From NCBI RefSeq assembly GCF_963678635.1, contig NC_087071.1, forward strand, positions 22,659,194 through 22,723,193: a stretch of 64,000 nucleotides of DNA. Direction: 5' to 3'. This DNA comes from Symsagittifera roscoffensis (taxonomy: Eukaryota; Xenacoelomorpha; Acoela; Convolutidae). Every line of letters starts with the position of its first letter. Positions within the stretch are counted from its first letter, which is position 1. Both the position numbers and the translations under genes were made by a program. Under the pieces are notes generated by a model. It saw only the letters and a list, made by a program, of their open reading frames with translations. It made no database searches and was not told the origin of the DNA. Below, piece by piece: positions 20,601 to 28,201 of this stretch.

Positions 20601-23600
20601 AAAATGCTGCTGGTCCTATGGATATTCCATAGAATAAGCGGTTGAATTCATATTGTTGGTTTCCGATAACAAATTGTGTTAAACGTCGTGATTGTTCATC
20701 TAGTGGCATTTGATTGTATGCACTATTCATGTCGGCGGTTGTGAAGTATTTGCCGTTTATTTTTGTTAAAATAACTTGTATTGGTTCAATGGGCCAATTA
20801 CATTTTGATTCATCTATGAGTGAATTGAGGTATCTAGCATCGAGAACGATTTTTAATGATTCTCCTTTAGCTAGAATGATAACGGGGTTGATGAATGTGT
20901 TGCCTTTTGGTTGTTCTTCTTTATTAACTGGTGATATAATATTGTACTGTTCTAAAATATCGAGTAATCTGTTTACTTTATCATGTAAGTGAATTGGTAC
21001 TTTACTTGCTCTTTGTTTTTTGAAAACTGCGTCTGGTTTTAATGGGAGATGTAGTGATGAACTGATTTTGCCAACATCGAATTTTGATGTTGCATAGACT
21101 GATGAATATTGAATTAGCTGTTTGGCTAACTTTTCGAATTCGTCTTGTGTTATTTGTGAATGTTGGAAATTAAACATTGTTAAAAATTTCTGTTGGTCCT
21201 CTGTGTAGTTACTGATGTTGAATGTAGGTTTGAAATATGGAGTTTTTGTGAAATAATCCGTATTTCTGTTTTCGTTACTTATTATATTATTTATAGATAA
21301 TTCTTCATTAAGAATTGTAGATTGGCAAATATCTAGTAATTGGAGTATATTATTTACGCGATAGGCTTTTTCGTGTATTGGTGATATTGTAGCGTTAGTT
21401 TCACAATATCCTAAAAGTCCTAAAGGTAATGTTACTTGGTAAGGTGTGTTGTTATAAACATGTAAGGAAATAATATCTGAATTCGAATTTTTCAAATATT
21501 TTATTGAAGAGATTGTAATTTTGAAAAATTTATGAATAGGTTTGAATTCAAAATCTGACATATAAAATTTTTGTTTGTTTTGTTCTTTATCATATTGATG
21601 AACTTGTTTTATTGAAAAATTATAGATGTTTCCTGATAGTGGTTTCAGGTGTTTTCTTTGTTGGTTAAATATCGGATAAAATTTTGAAAAGAATGGTGGT
21701 TGTTTATTTAATCTTTGAAAAAATGTTAATGATGTTTCTTTTGTTTTTGTATATTTATCTTTGATTAATAATTTACTATTTAGTATGTTAATTGTTGGTA
21801 TATACTTTGAAATAAATGGTATACCAATGATGTTATATTTAATATCAGTAATATGGAATATTTGTTTAAATGGCTTGTTTAGAAGTTTGCTTTGCTCCAT
21901 TGTTCTGGTAGGGAGGAGAAATAATTGGATTTTTCCGTAGTTTATCAATGTTGATCCTTGTGCTGTCGCTAACTTACTGGAGGTTTCAAGAGGTGTTAGC
22001 TTTGGGTGTAAAGTTTTTATTTCATTCCATGTGGGAATGTTTAGTATGTTTGATTCTGCTCCTGAATCAATTAAAAAATCTATTTCAAGGTCTGGTGGTT
22101 GAAATTCTTTATTTCTTGGGCTTTCTAAGAGAAATGGTATTGTCCAAATTTTTTCTTTGGGTTGTTCTTTTTGTATATTTTGATAAATGTGGTTTGTATT
22201 CAAGCATTTTGTTTTGGTATTTTTATTGGTTTGATTTGTAGTGATAATCTCATTTGTTTCTTGCGTCGTTGGTGTGGAATTTATGGGTGTAGTGTAATAA
22301 TTTTGAAGAAATTCTGATTGATTTTCATATATGTGTGATGAAAAAGGTTGTTCATATATGACGGATTCATAGTCATTTTCGACTTTTATCATATTGATAG
22401 CAAGAGTGTTTTCAGTATCACTTTCTGAATCTGATGATGTACAGTTTATTTGATTGAGTTGTAACGTATCAGTTACTGTGTCATCAATACCTGGGGGGTC
22501 TGATGTTGTTTCTGGGTTAGCTTGTACTTGATTGATTTGTCTTTGATGTTTAGGTGTACTACTTCTATGACGATTATTAGAGTTGTTGTAGTGATTATTA
22601 TTCCGGTGTGGTGATTGGGAATAATTTCTATAACGATTATTATAACTTGGGTGTCGATTTTGTGAATTATTTCGCGATCTGTTTTGGTAATTATTGTTTT
22701 GTCTGTTATAGTTCGATCTATTATATGAGTTATTCCTTGATCGATTGTTCGGGTAATTCTGGTTTCGGTTGTTTGAATAACTTCTATTTCGATTATAGGA
22801 GTAGTTTCTATTCCTATTGTATGATGAATTTCGTGATTGATTGTTTGGATAGTAGTTATTTCTTGATTGGGAAGTAGATCTAGAAACAAATCGTTGTGTA
22901 TTTGAATTTGATCTGGAGTAGTTATTTCTACTATTTGGTCTATTGTAGTGATTTTGTGATGAGTTTTGTGTATTTCTTCGTTCTGGTGATCTTCCTCTAT
23001 AACTTGAGTTATATGGGGATTGATTTCTTGTATAATTTGTATTGTTCGGGAGTGGTTTTCCTGAACTGTTGTTGCTGTGGACTGTTTTGTTCGGTAGGTT
23101 TTGATCTTTTTTCATGTATTGATAAAATGATTTATTTGGTTCTTTGTATTTTTGAGGTTTATTTTGACTATCTTGCTGTTTTTGTCTACATTCGGAAATA
23201 CTATGTCCGTATCGTCGGCAATAATTACACCATTTCTTGAAAGATGGTTTGCCTTTAAAGTTCGGGTTCTTTTCGTAAATATTGAGTATTTCAGTGATTT
23301 TTTCAACGAGATCTGTTTCTGATTCTTGTATATTATTAATATTAGTGGGAGTCGTTTCAATTTTGTTAACGTATTGTAATTTCAAATTCTCCGTTTCTTC
23401 TAGTTTCATCGTGATTTCTGCTTGTTCTAGTTTGTCTACTAGTTTTCTAAAATCTAAATCGGGTTCTCGAATTGAAGAAGGATGGGATGCTCTCTTTTTT
23501 ATTGCTATTTTCCTTAATTGTGGTGTTAAGGTCATCATTAAGATTTCTGTCATCTTAGTGTTTTTATAGTCGTGTGTATTTAGTGAATATGCTTTTCGAA

Positions 23601-25752
23601 CTAGTGTTTCGATTCTTACTGCTATTTGCTTGATGGTTTCGTTTGGTAATCTGCGAATTTCATTACATAAAACTCTTTGTTGTTGTTTGTTTCTTTCGGA
23701 GTCAAACATTTTTGAAAATTCTTGTGTAAATCTTTTCCAGTTTGATTTTATTTCTTGAGGTAGTACTGAAAACCATTTTTGGGCTGCGCCATCTAAGGTT
23801 GTTTGTATCAACGCTGTGCGTCGATGTATCCAGTTTTGATGTAGTGGCGTATTAATTGGTTCAGGTCCTATATTTAAAATTAAATTTGCTGTTACTGCGT
23901 TTAAATAATCTTCTACAGAGTATTCAGGGTCTGTTCCTGTGAAAACCATTAAAGGTTTATTTGATGTTATTGATGATCCACCCATAAGGTATGGATTCAT
24001 TGTCATTTGTAATGATTCAGCTGCATTTGGCATTTGAGAAAAATTTGAAAGTTGGTTTCTTGTTATTTCATGTTGTTGAAGATAATACGGGAGTGGTATT
24101 TCATTTTGCATTTGTGATGGTTGATACGAGTGTGTAGTCATTGGATTTTGTTGTTGAATTGGTTGAAAAGATTGTGTATTAATTGGATTTTGTTGTTGAA
24201 TTGGTTGTTGATATTGTGCATCTATTGATTGTGGAGAAAAATTTCTATGATTTGTACGTGTTTTCTGTATTCCTTGTCTACGATATTCTTGAGTATTTGG
24301 TGCAAATATATCTGGTTGTAAGAAATCTTCATCTGAGGATAAATAATCCATTTGATAAGATGTTTGTTTTTTATTTTTATTTTGTTGAAAAAATGGGTAA
24401 TTTCCACTGCGATCCTGTGGAGGATTTGGTTGAAAATTTTTGGAATTATATTGGGCCGTTGGGTTATCCCAGTTTCGAGGTTTTGTATATTGATTAAAAT
24501 TCCTTTGTGGTTGATAATTTGTTTTTGATGGATGTGTATAATTATAATTATGGTCTGCAAAGTTGTTTCTAGTGAATGTTTTGCGTGTTTTTGATGGTAT
24601 TGTCATGGGTTTGTATGTTTGGTAATCCATATGTGAATATTTAGGGGCAACCGAAGGTTTAACGGTTGATTGTAAGGTTACCTGTGTTTGTGAAGGATTT
24701 GTATTTCTTGGTGTTGTTAAATTTGGGCGTATTGGTGAAATACTTTGTTGTGTAGTTGTTGTGTGTACAATTTCTTCATTTATGAAGTGTGATGGTGTCT
24801 GGATATCTTGTTGAGTAAGATTCCTAGTTCCATTGAGGTTTTCATTGTGTATGACTGTAGAGTTTAAACTATTATTTTGTGTATCGGGTAAAAATGTATT
24901 ATAGTTTAATGGTGTTGCATCAATTGTTAATGGTATTACTCTTACATAATCTCTTATGTAAGATATTGTACTTATTGCTTGACTTGAGATTGATTGTGGA
25001 AAGTTTATAAATGCGGAATGAGACCATTCGGGGTCCCAAACATAATCTGATTGTTCTGTGATAGCGGTATCATCGTTCGAATTTTGGGGTCTAAAATTTT
25101 TTCTTGCTTGTGCAATTAAATCAATATTGTGTGTAAAATAATCTATTATGAACCATGCTAAAATTTTTTGTAAATCGTGTTTGGTATGTTGTGAAACGTC
25201 GTCTTTCGTGAAATTTTCTTTAATGATGTTTAAATAACTAGAGAGTAGTGTGATTTCATGTCGTACTCTTAAATGTTTAGATGTTTCTGTCGGTGAGACA
25301 TTTGTTAATGGGAGTTCATTTTCTAATATGGAAATATAACTATATATTAGTGCGAAAACTTCATTGGTGAAAATGGAGTTTGCTCTTTGTGAGTTATGGT
25401 ATTGGATGCTTTTTATATATTCTGAAAAAACTTTTGAAAATTCTAAATCAAGGTCGTCTGTTTGAATAGTATATGTTCTATTATTATGGTTTGGGGAAGT
25501 GAATTCTATAGAGTAGATTCCATACTGTTGTGTTATGTTGCATATATCTTTTAGATAGTGATCTATGATTTGTCTTTTGATTTTTACATCGGGGAACTCT
25601 GTTTTACATGGACTGATTCCGGGTTCAAATAAATTTACGAGTAAATTTTGACAAAATATGTGTTGTCCTCTATCAGTATCTGCATCTACTATAAAAGGAA
25701 AGATTTCATCATCATCTGGAGTTTCGTCACCTGGGGTGTGCGTTGAACTCAT
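17671..25752 (-). CDS. gag-pol: Gag-Pol polyprotein (2693 aa, Ty3/gypsy type)
   Basis: One frame encodes all replication proteins. Residues 1-300 are an unusual N-terminal region; about 300-560 is Gln/Asn/Pro-rich. A capsid-type Gag domain lies at about 590-780, a zinc knuckle C-x2-C-x4-H-x4-C at about 840-855, and a long Arg/Asn/Ser/Tyr repeat region (RNxSYNRNR-like) at about 890-1060. The aspartic protease DSGAE is near 1229. Reverse transcriptase (about 1560-1800) has TADMNSAY and the catalytic YLDD near 1735. RNase H (about 1880-2000) has CDAS, RECT, TDHK and LPDTLSR. Integrase has GHSG and C-x2-C-x2-C near 2259-2290, and catalytic Asp near 2318, Asp near 2380 and Glu near 2415, with exactly 35 residues between the last two. 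A GPY/F module lies near 2592. The first His of the usual HHCC motif seems absent. ATG at 25752 overlaps the 155-aa ORF by 26 nt. No frameshift separates gag from pol. No lesion is seen. Confidence 0.95.
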   Translation of the reverse strand: MSSTHTPGDETPDDDEIFPFIVDADTDRGQHIFCQNLLVNLFEPGISPCKTEFPDVKIKRQIIDHYLKDICNITQQYGIYSIEFTSPNHNNRTYTIQTDDLDLEFSKVFSEYIKSIQYHNSQRANSIFTNEVFALIYSYISILENELPLTNVSPTETSKHLRVRHEITLLSSYLNIIKENFTKDDVSQHTKHDLQKILAWFIIDYFTHNIDLIAQARKNFRPQNSNDDTAITEQSDYVWDPEWSHSAFINFPQSISSQAISTISYIRDYVRVIPLTIDATPLNYNTFLPDTQNNSLNSTVIHNENLNGTRNLTQQDIQTPSHFINEEIVHTTTTQQSISPIRPNLTTPRNTNPSQTQVTLQSTVKPSVAPKYSHMDYQTYKPMTIPSKTRKTFTRNNFADHNYNYTHPSKTNYQPQRNFNQYTKPRNWDNPTAQYNSKNFQPNPPQDRSGNYPFFQQNKNKKQTSYQMDYLSSDEDFLQPDIFAPNTQEYRRQGIQKTRTNHRNFSPQSIDAQYQQPIQQQNPINTQSFQPIQQQNPMTTHSYQPSQMQNEIPLPYYLQQHEITRNQLSNFSQMPNAAESLQMTMNPYLMGGSSITSNKPLMVFTGTDPEYSVEDYLNAVTANLILNIGPEPINTPLHQNWIHRRTALIQTTLDGAAQKWFSVLPQEIKSNWKRFTQEFSKMFDSERNKQQQRVLCNEIRRLPNETIKQIAVRIETLVRKAYSLNTHDYKNTKMTEILMMTLTPQLRKIAIKKRASHPSSIREPDLDFRKLVDKLEQAEITMKLEETENLKLQYVNKIETTPTNINNIQESETDLVEKITEILNIYEKNPNFKGKPSFKKWCNYCRRYGHSISECRQKQQDSQNKPQKYKEPNKSFYQYMKKDQNLPNKTVHSNNSSGKPLPNNTNYTRNQSPYNSSYRGRSPERRNTQNSSQNHYNRPNSRNNYSRSNSNTQRFVSRSTSQSRNNYYPNNQSRNSSYNRNRNYSYNRNRSYSNNRNQNYPNNRSRNNSYNRSNYNRQNNNYQNRSRNNSQNRHPSYNNRYRNYSQSPHRNNNHYNNSNNRHRSSTPKHQRQINQVQANPETTSDPPGIDDTVTDTLQLNQINCTSSDSESDTENTLAINMIKVENDYESVIYEQPFSSHIYENQSEFLQNYYTTPINSTPTTQETNEIITTNQTNKNTKTKCLNTNHIYQNIQKEQPKEKIWTIPFLLESPRNKEFQPPDLEIDFLIDSGAESNILNIPTWNEIKTLHPKLTPLETSSKLATAQGSTLINYGKIQLFLLPTRTMEQSKLLNKPFKQIFHITDIKYNIIGIPFISKYIPTINILNSKLLIKDKYTKTKETSLTFFQRLNKQPPFFSKFYPIFNQQRKHLKPLSGNIYNFSIKQVHQYDKEQNKQKFYMSDFEFKPIHKFFKITISSIKYLKNSNSDIISLHVYNNTPYQVTLPLGLLGYCETNATISPIHEKAYRVNNILQLLDICQSTILNEELSINNIISNENRNTDYFTKTPYFKPTFNISNYTEDQQKFLTMFNFQHSQITQDEFEKLAKQLIQYSSVYATSKFDVGKISSSLHLPLKPDAVFKKQRASKVPIHLHDKVNRLLDILEQYNIISPVNKEEQPKGNTFINPVIILAKGESLKIVLDARYLNSLIDESKCNWPIEPIQVILTKINGKYFTTADMNSAYNQMPLDEQSRRLTQFVIGNQQYEFNRLFYGISIGPAAFSAFMSKIFRPLILKKNAITYLDDVFMQSQSKDEMFKVLETYHQILQNENLKAAPDKSHFFLTRVKFLGHNIERKTITPLKSRIDAIQKLQPPTNKKKIQEFLGMLNFLSKYVYKMQLYLRPFYNILRQQNNFEWNTEHQTRFEEIKKLLTEQISNTIPDPDQPFYAMCDASNFGIGAALLQSHNSTNKMNLISANSRLFTQAELRLSTLMRECTAIIYTLTEYEFLILGSKHPTVLFTDHKPIIFLFTQKSNPNHRVYRFQLILMKFPNLHIVWTAGKNLALPDTLSRNTPPELLTRKTTVEIPKNIKFYLAENETSPRLECKYAVKTDIEQSQISNLQHFPLYLDCQNNHYEVDLHGTSTFKPIPYSQWIKNNTQQKRTKQHLPKKDHFPLIEKEDLTDKINLSGPQTNDSKYTINQVFDLHDPLDTIPLSKFEVENIFLPPTDTITISTLKQYQNLDPIIRQLKSWHKYKTKPIKADSTILGNKTLLRYFRKFNNTTINETTDLLEYNLNESTVPCLPISMILIAFNISNTQNIKGHSGSEKTYSNFIQNFYFPNAPIWIKVLCNDCIVCQLNKPYPNQKQVAQKQDFKGQSLYFNHRISFDTKGPISPSSEGNSYIMVIVDAFTHYVALNPVPHCNAYYAYTTLYEHWIAKFGLPEILVTDNGTEFINNEIITLCHLYNIKHKPRTSHAPWTNGLVEGMNRSLQEYLRCIINGNDTKYTEWSADVKLFPLAYNSQITTTLGMSPYEMVFNQKPRKPIMFTANSHKNAQGYCQPNKDSICYNLPLHTHDEDHFHHPQILKLASGTHTEWILNRDKKHNEIYQKITKKLLQRQNINEQINSRFTPASDLKIGTFVLIPNFNTHKGISKKLQPLRKGPYQIIAKPTDVTYKIIDSNKKEIVQHRNNLLPYYPKEYALRELTQLYSFTGLKIIQNEPHLKNTEQMITPPKLKTQNQPPPKTIHKIIKNLQNKEKIEK

Positions 25753-26194
25753 TTTTTCGTTCGATGACTGTTAATATGTAATTATTAATGTGTCGAATTG
25801 GTTGATTCCAATTGTATAGATGTACTGGTTTGTGTTTATACTGCTTTTTTATTCTTCTTTTTCCTCTTTGTGATGAATTTGAAGTTGTTTCTGAGTCAGA
25901 AAAATATAATTGATCGTGTTGTGGGCAATTTTTATCTATTGATTCTTTTAGTTTGTAAAGTTCGTCTAAACTGTTGGTTTCTGATTCTGAAAATGCGTTT
26001 CGATTTTTTGAAAATCTTTTTCGTGTTATTTGTCTTTGTTTAGTTATTATTTTTCTCTTTAGTGTTTGTCGTTTTGTTCGAATGTATCCAATTGTTTGTG
26101 TATGAGGTGTGATTACAAGGTCGTATTTTTTGTTATCTATTTCACAATTGTGTAAAATGATTGTTTGTTTATTTCCTAGGTTTTTAAATGACAT
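25727..26194 (-). CDS. 155-aa basic protein upstream of gag (giant element)
   Basis: First sizeable ORF after the leader; ATG at 26194, stop at 25727, overlapping the gag-pol ATG by 26 nt in another frame. Two clusters are strongly basic: about residues 40-65 (many Lys/Arg, including RKRFSKNR) and about 110-122 (RGKRRIKK). An acidic Ser/Glu/Asp patch lies near 68-105. There is no signal peptide or membrane segment. Basic clusters suggest RNA binding or nuclear targeting, as in the regulatory proteins of complex retroviruses, but no homology is claimed. Being upstream of gag it would be translated first from genomic RNA, so gag-pol may need leaky scanning or restart. Confidence 0.7.
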   Translation of the reverse strand: MSFKNLGNKQTIILHNCEIDNKKYDLVITPHTQTIGYIRTKRQTLKRKIITKQRQITRKRFSKNRNAFSESETNSLDELYKLKESIDKNCPQHDQLYFSDSETTSNSSQRGKRRIKKQYKHKPVHLYNWNQPIRHINNYILTVIERKNEFNAHPR

Positions 26195-27420
26195 AAGGTT
26201 TAGAATGACGGATGCAAAAGGTTGTTAAATGATTTCTATTGACTTAAACTGTTAGTTCTTACGATTTTTTGGTTAGCTTAACCTGGGTCTAGTTGTTCAG
26301 GGTTGGAGAGAAAAGTATATCGATTCCGAAGAATGATTTTTACTTTCTCGTGACTAGTATAAGCTAAGGTGTTAACTTACTTAATCTTACTTAGGGGTAG
26401 TGATTGTGTTCAAGGGTTGGAGAATAGTAAATCGATCCACAAGGTTCAGGTATAATTAGAACGCGAGTAGTTCGTTAGATACTATTTTAAACTTACTAAG
26501 TCTAAGATTTATCCTGGGTCTGGTAAGAGGAGGGGTCAAGTGAAGGATGAATAACCGAAGTTCTTCACTGTTTATCCTAATTTGAATGATTAGTTTTGTT
26601 TAAAAATTTCTATTAGTCTTGGGTTTTTAGAAAGGGTTGGGTAGTGAATCGACGTTTGAGGTCGTTAGACACTAATTAAGTGGGTGGGGGAGAACAAAGT
26701 TGTTCTGTTTGATCCAAGGATAAGCCTTGATGATCAAATTTAAAATTTAATTAAGTAGAAAATGATTTAAGATCCAAGGATAAGCCTTGATGATCTGATT
26801 TTAAATTAAGTGACTTTAAATTTTAATAAAGTTTTAAATTTGTGTAAAGGAAAGATTTAGTGTTTTGATGATATTAGTGGGTTTATGATTGCTGTTATGT
26901 TTTAGGTGATGAAGCTGGAACAACAGGATGATTTATGATTACTGACCATTTATTGTCATGCTACTAATTTTTATTTTTATTTTCCAATAAATATTCTTCA
27001 AACATGTTTTGTATAATACTGCAGAATTTTAGGAAAACGATCTTAGATCTTTTTATCAATCGTTATTGTATAATATTAATTTGTTTAGCGCCTGAAATGA
27101 TTTTGAAGATTTACTTCAAGGTTTTATGTTTGCAAATGGAAATCTAAATTCATTGCAAGTAGTATTCGAAATATAAAAGTTTGTTCTGGCTTTTGCCGAA
27201 CTATCATATAACTATACGGCAAGTTTCTACTTTGTCGTATGTCGTCTTTGGTTCGATGTCTTCTTCCAATTCCGGGTAGTTCTATTATGGTTCGGAATAT
27301 TGGCTCTGATCTATTGAGTCGGAGAGACATTTCAATTAAATTATTGTCGTATAACATTTTGTAAATGTTTTTGTCTAATTTCTAATCTAATTTTGGTTAA
27401 TTCTAATCTAGTAAGGTCTT
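26195..27420 (-). promoter_or_regulatory. Structured 1.2-kb 5' leader of the giant element
   Basis: Between primer site and first ORF lie repeated motifs. GGGTTGGAGA-A-AGT-ATCGAT-type blocks occur near 26301, 26414 and (diverged) 26634. Two exact 25-bp copies of a hairpin-forming unit lie at 26711-26735 and 26771-26795. A short ORF of 77 codons (27357-27124) lies near the leader start. It has no recognisable domain and could be an upstream ORF or supply a start codon to spliced mRNAs. Such leaders usually hold packaging and dimerisation signals; that role is inferred. Confidence 0.55.
26711..26795 (-). repeat. Two exact 25-bp hairpin repeats, 60-nt period
   Basis: Each copy is GATC-CAAGG-ATAAG-CCTTG-AT-GATC: arms CAAGG/CCTTG around a 5-nt loop, flanked by outer GATC sites that also pair. 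The copies are 26711-26735 and 26771-26795, separated by AT-rich sequence. They are candidates for packaging or dimer-linkage hairpins in the leader RNA. Confidence 0.7.
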
Positions 27421-27443
27421 GTTCGAGACTTATGGTCGCACCA
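27421..27443 (-). promoter_or_regulatory. tRNA primer-binding site
   Basis: Two nucleotides after the 5' LTR the sense strand starts TGG (27443). The complement of the next 23 nt ends in CACCA and contains GTTCGAGAC, which resembles the T-loop and acceptor 3' half of a tRNA. The priming tRNA was not identified; the T-loop spacing looks one base short of standard. Confidence 0.8.
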
Positions 27444-27445
27444 GA

Positions 27446-27855
27446 TGAGTTATGACTGGGGTGTATAACTCATAGAGTAATTTCGGATAGGGTACACCGT
27501 CTGCTCGTCACGCTATCTTATTTTCGGCCGGATAGATTCGTGCAACTTCTTAGTCTAATACCGATCCTAATCTTACTCTTATACTATCTAGTCTCAGGTT
27601 GTTTAACTAGTCTCTGCTAGGCTCAATAGATCTAGGGTATACTGGTTTATTGCGGCTGCTGAAGTGCTCGGGAGAGTCCAACTAATTTCTAAGTTAAATT
27701 CAAATCTCTCTGGTGCTGAAATTACAAGTAACTTCAGCACTTACAAATAAGTGGGTTGTTAGTTAGATGGATCATGATTGGTTAATATTAAATACTTTAC
27801 ATTGGTAAAACATTTAATTTATCCAATCATAAAATATAGTTTAGATCAGGTTCCA
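27446..27855 (-). repeat. 5' LTR of the giant element
   Basis: It is identical by eye to 8948-9357 over 410 bp, including length, and is the promoter copy in sense orientation. TG...CA ends are followed by the target duplication CAGG at 27856-27859. Confidence 0.95.
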
Positions 27856-27859
27856 CAGG
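27856..27859. repeat. Target-site duplication CAGG (right copy)
   Basis: It matches 8944-8947. The position directly after the LTR ending CCA confirms the element boundary. Confidence 0.85.
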
Positions 27860-28168
27860 GTGGTTAATGTTTTTTCTGCAATTAGTTCCCAAATTTTAAA
27901 TGATTTGATCATCTTCACATCCGTATGTTGTTTTGGGGCGACCTAATAATTTTGTTAAAAAATGACTTCAGATTTCGATTTTTGAACTAACTTTGCTAAC
28001 TGGTTTATAGTAAAACCTGGATGTTCCTTGCAGTGTATAAAAACTAGGAAAGCTTAATCATCGGATAATCGACGATCTCGCATTTTGAATTTAATCTGAC
28101 AAAAAATTCAAGGTTGTTAGGCTTCAGATTTTGCATGCAAAAAAACGTCGAAAAGCACTGATTGCTCA

Positions 28169-28201
28169 TTTTAATTAATTCTGTCTGTCCGAACTTTTTG
28201 C
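28169..28201 (-). repeat. 33-bp inverted repeat flanking the giant element (right)
   Basis: It is the exact reverse complement of 8748-8780. With weaker outer similarity, it marks the second arm of the older inverted-repeat element that received the retroelement. Confidence 0.7.

Larger units (their letters stand above)
8948..27855 (-). mobile_element. Giant intact Ty3/gypsy-type LTR retroelement with envelope and accessory ORFs
   Basis: The element is 18,908 bp long, far above the 5-9 kb usual for gypsy elements and errantiviruses. It carries 410-bp LTRs with TG...CA ends, a CAGG target duplication, a primer site, an uninterrupted 2693-codon Gag-Pol and six more ORFs. Order in transcription (minus strand): LTR, primer site, 1.2-kb leader, 155-aa basic ORF, Gag-Pol, 0.74-kb spacer, two tiny membrane ORFs, a methionine-free ORF, an envelope-like ORF, a 597-aa ORF, a 1.6-kb 3' region with hairpins, LTR. 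The LTRs read as identical and no frame is broken, so the insertion is recent and possibly active. The sense strand is strikingly poor in G and rich in A. The pol motifs assign it to Ty3/gypsy; the clade within that group was not determined. Confidence 0.93.

Noticed and set aside
17596..25752. Many plus-strand ORFs of 60-138 codons opposite Gag-Pol
   Set aside because: They are shadows of the intact minus-strand gene; their hydrophobic, Cys/Phe/Tyr-rich composition is what the antisense of G-poor coding sequence gives.
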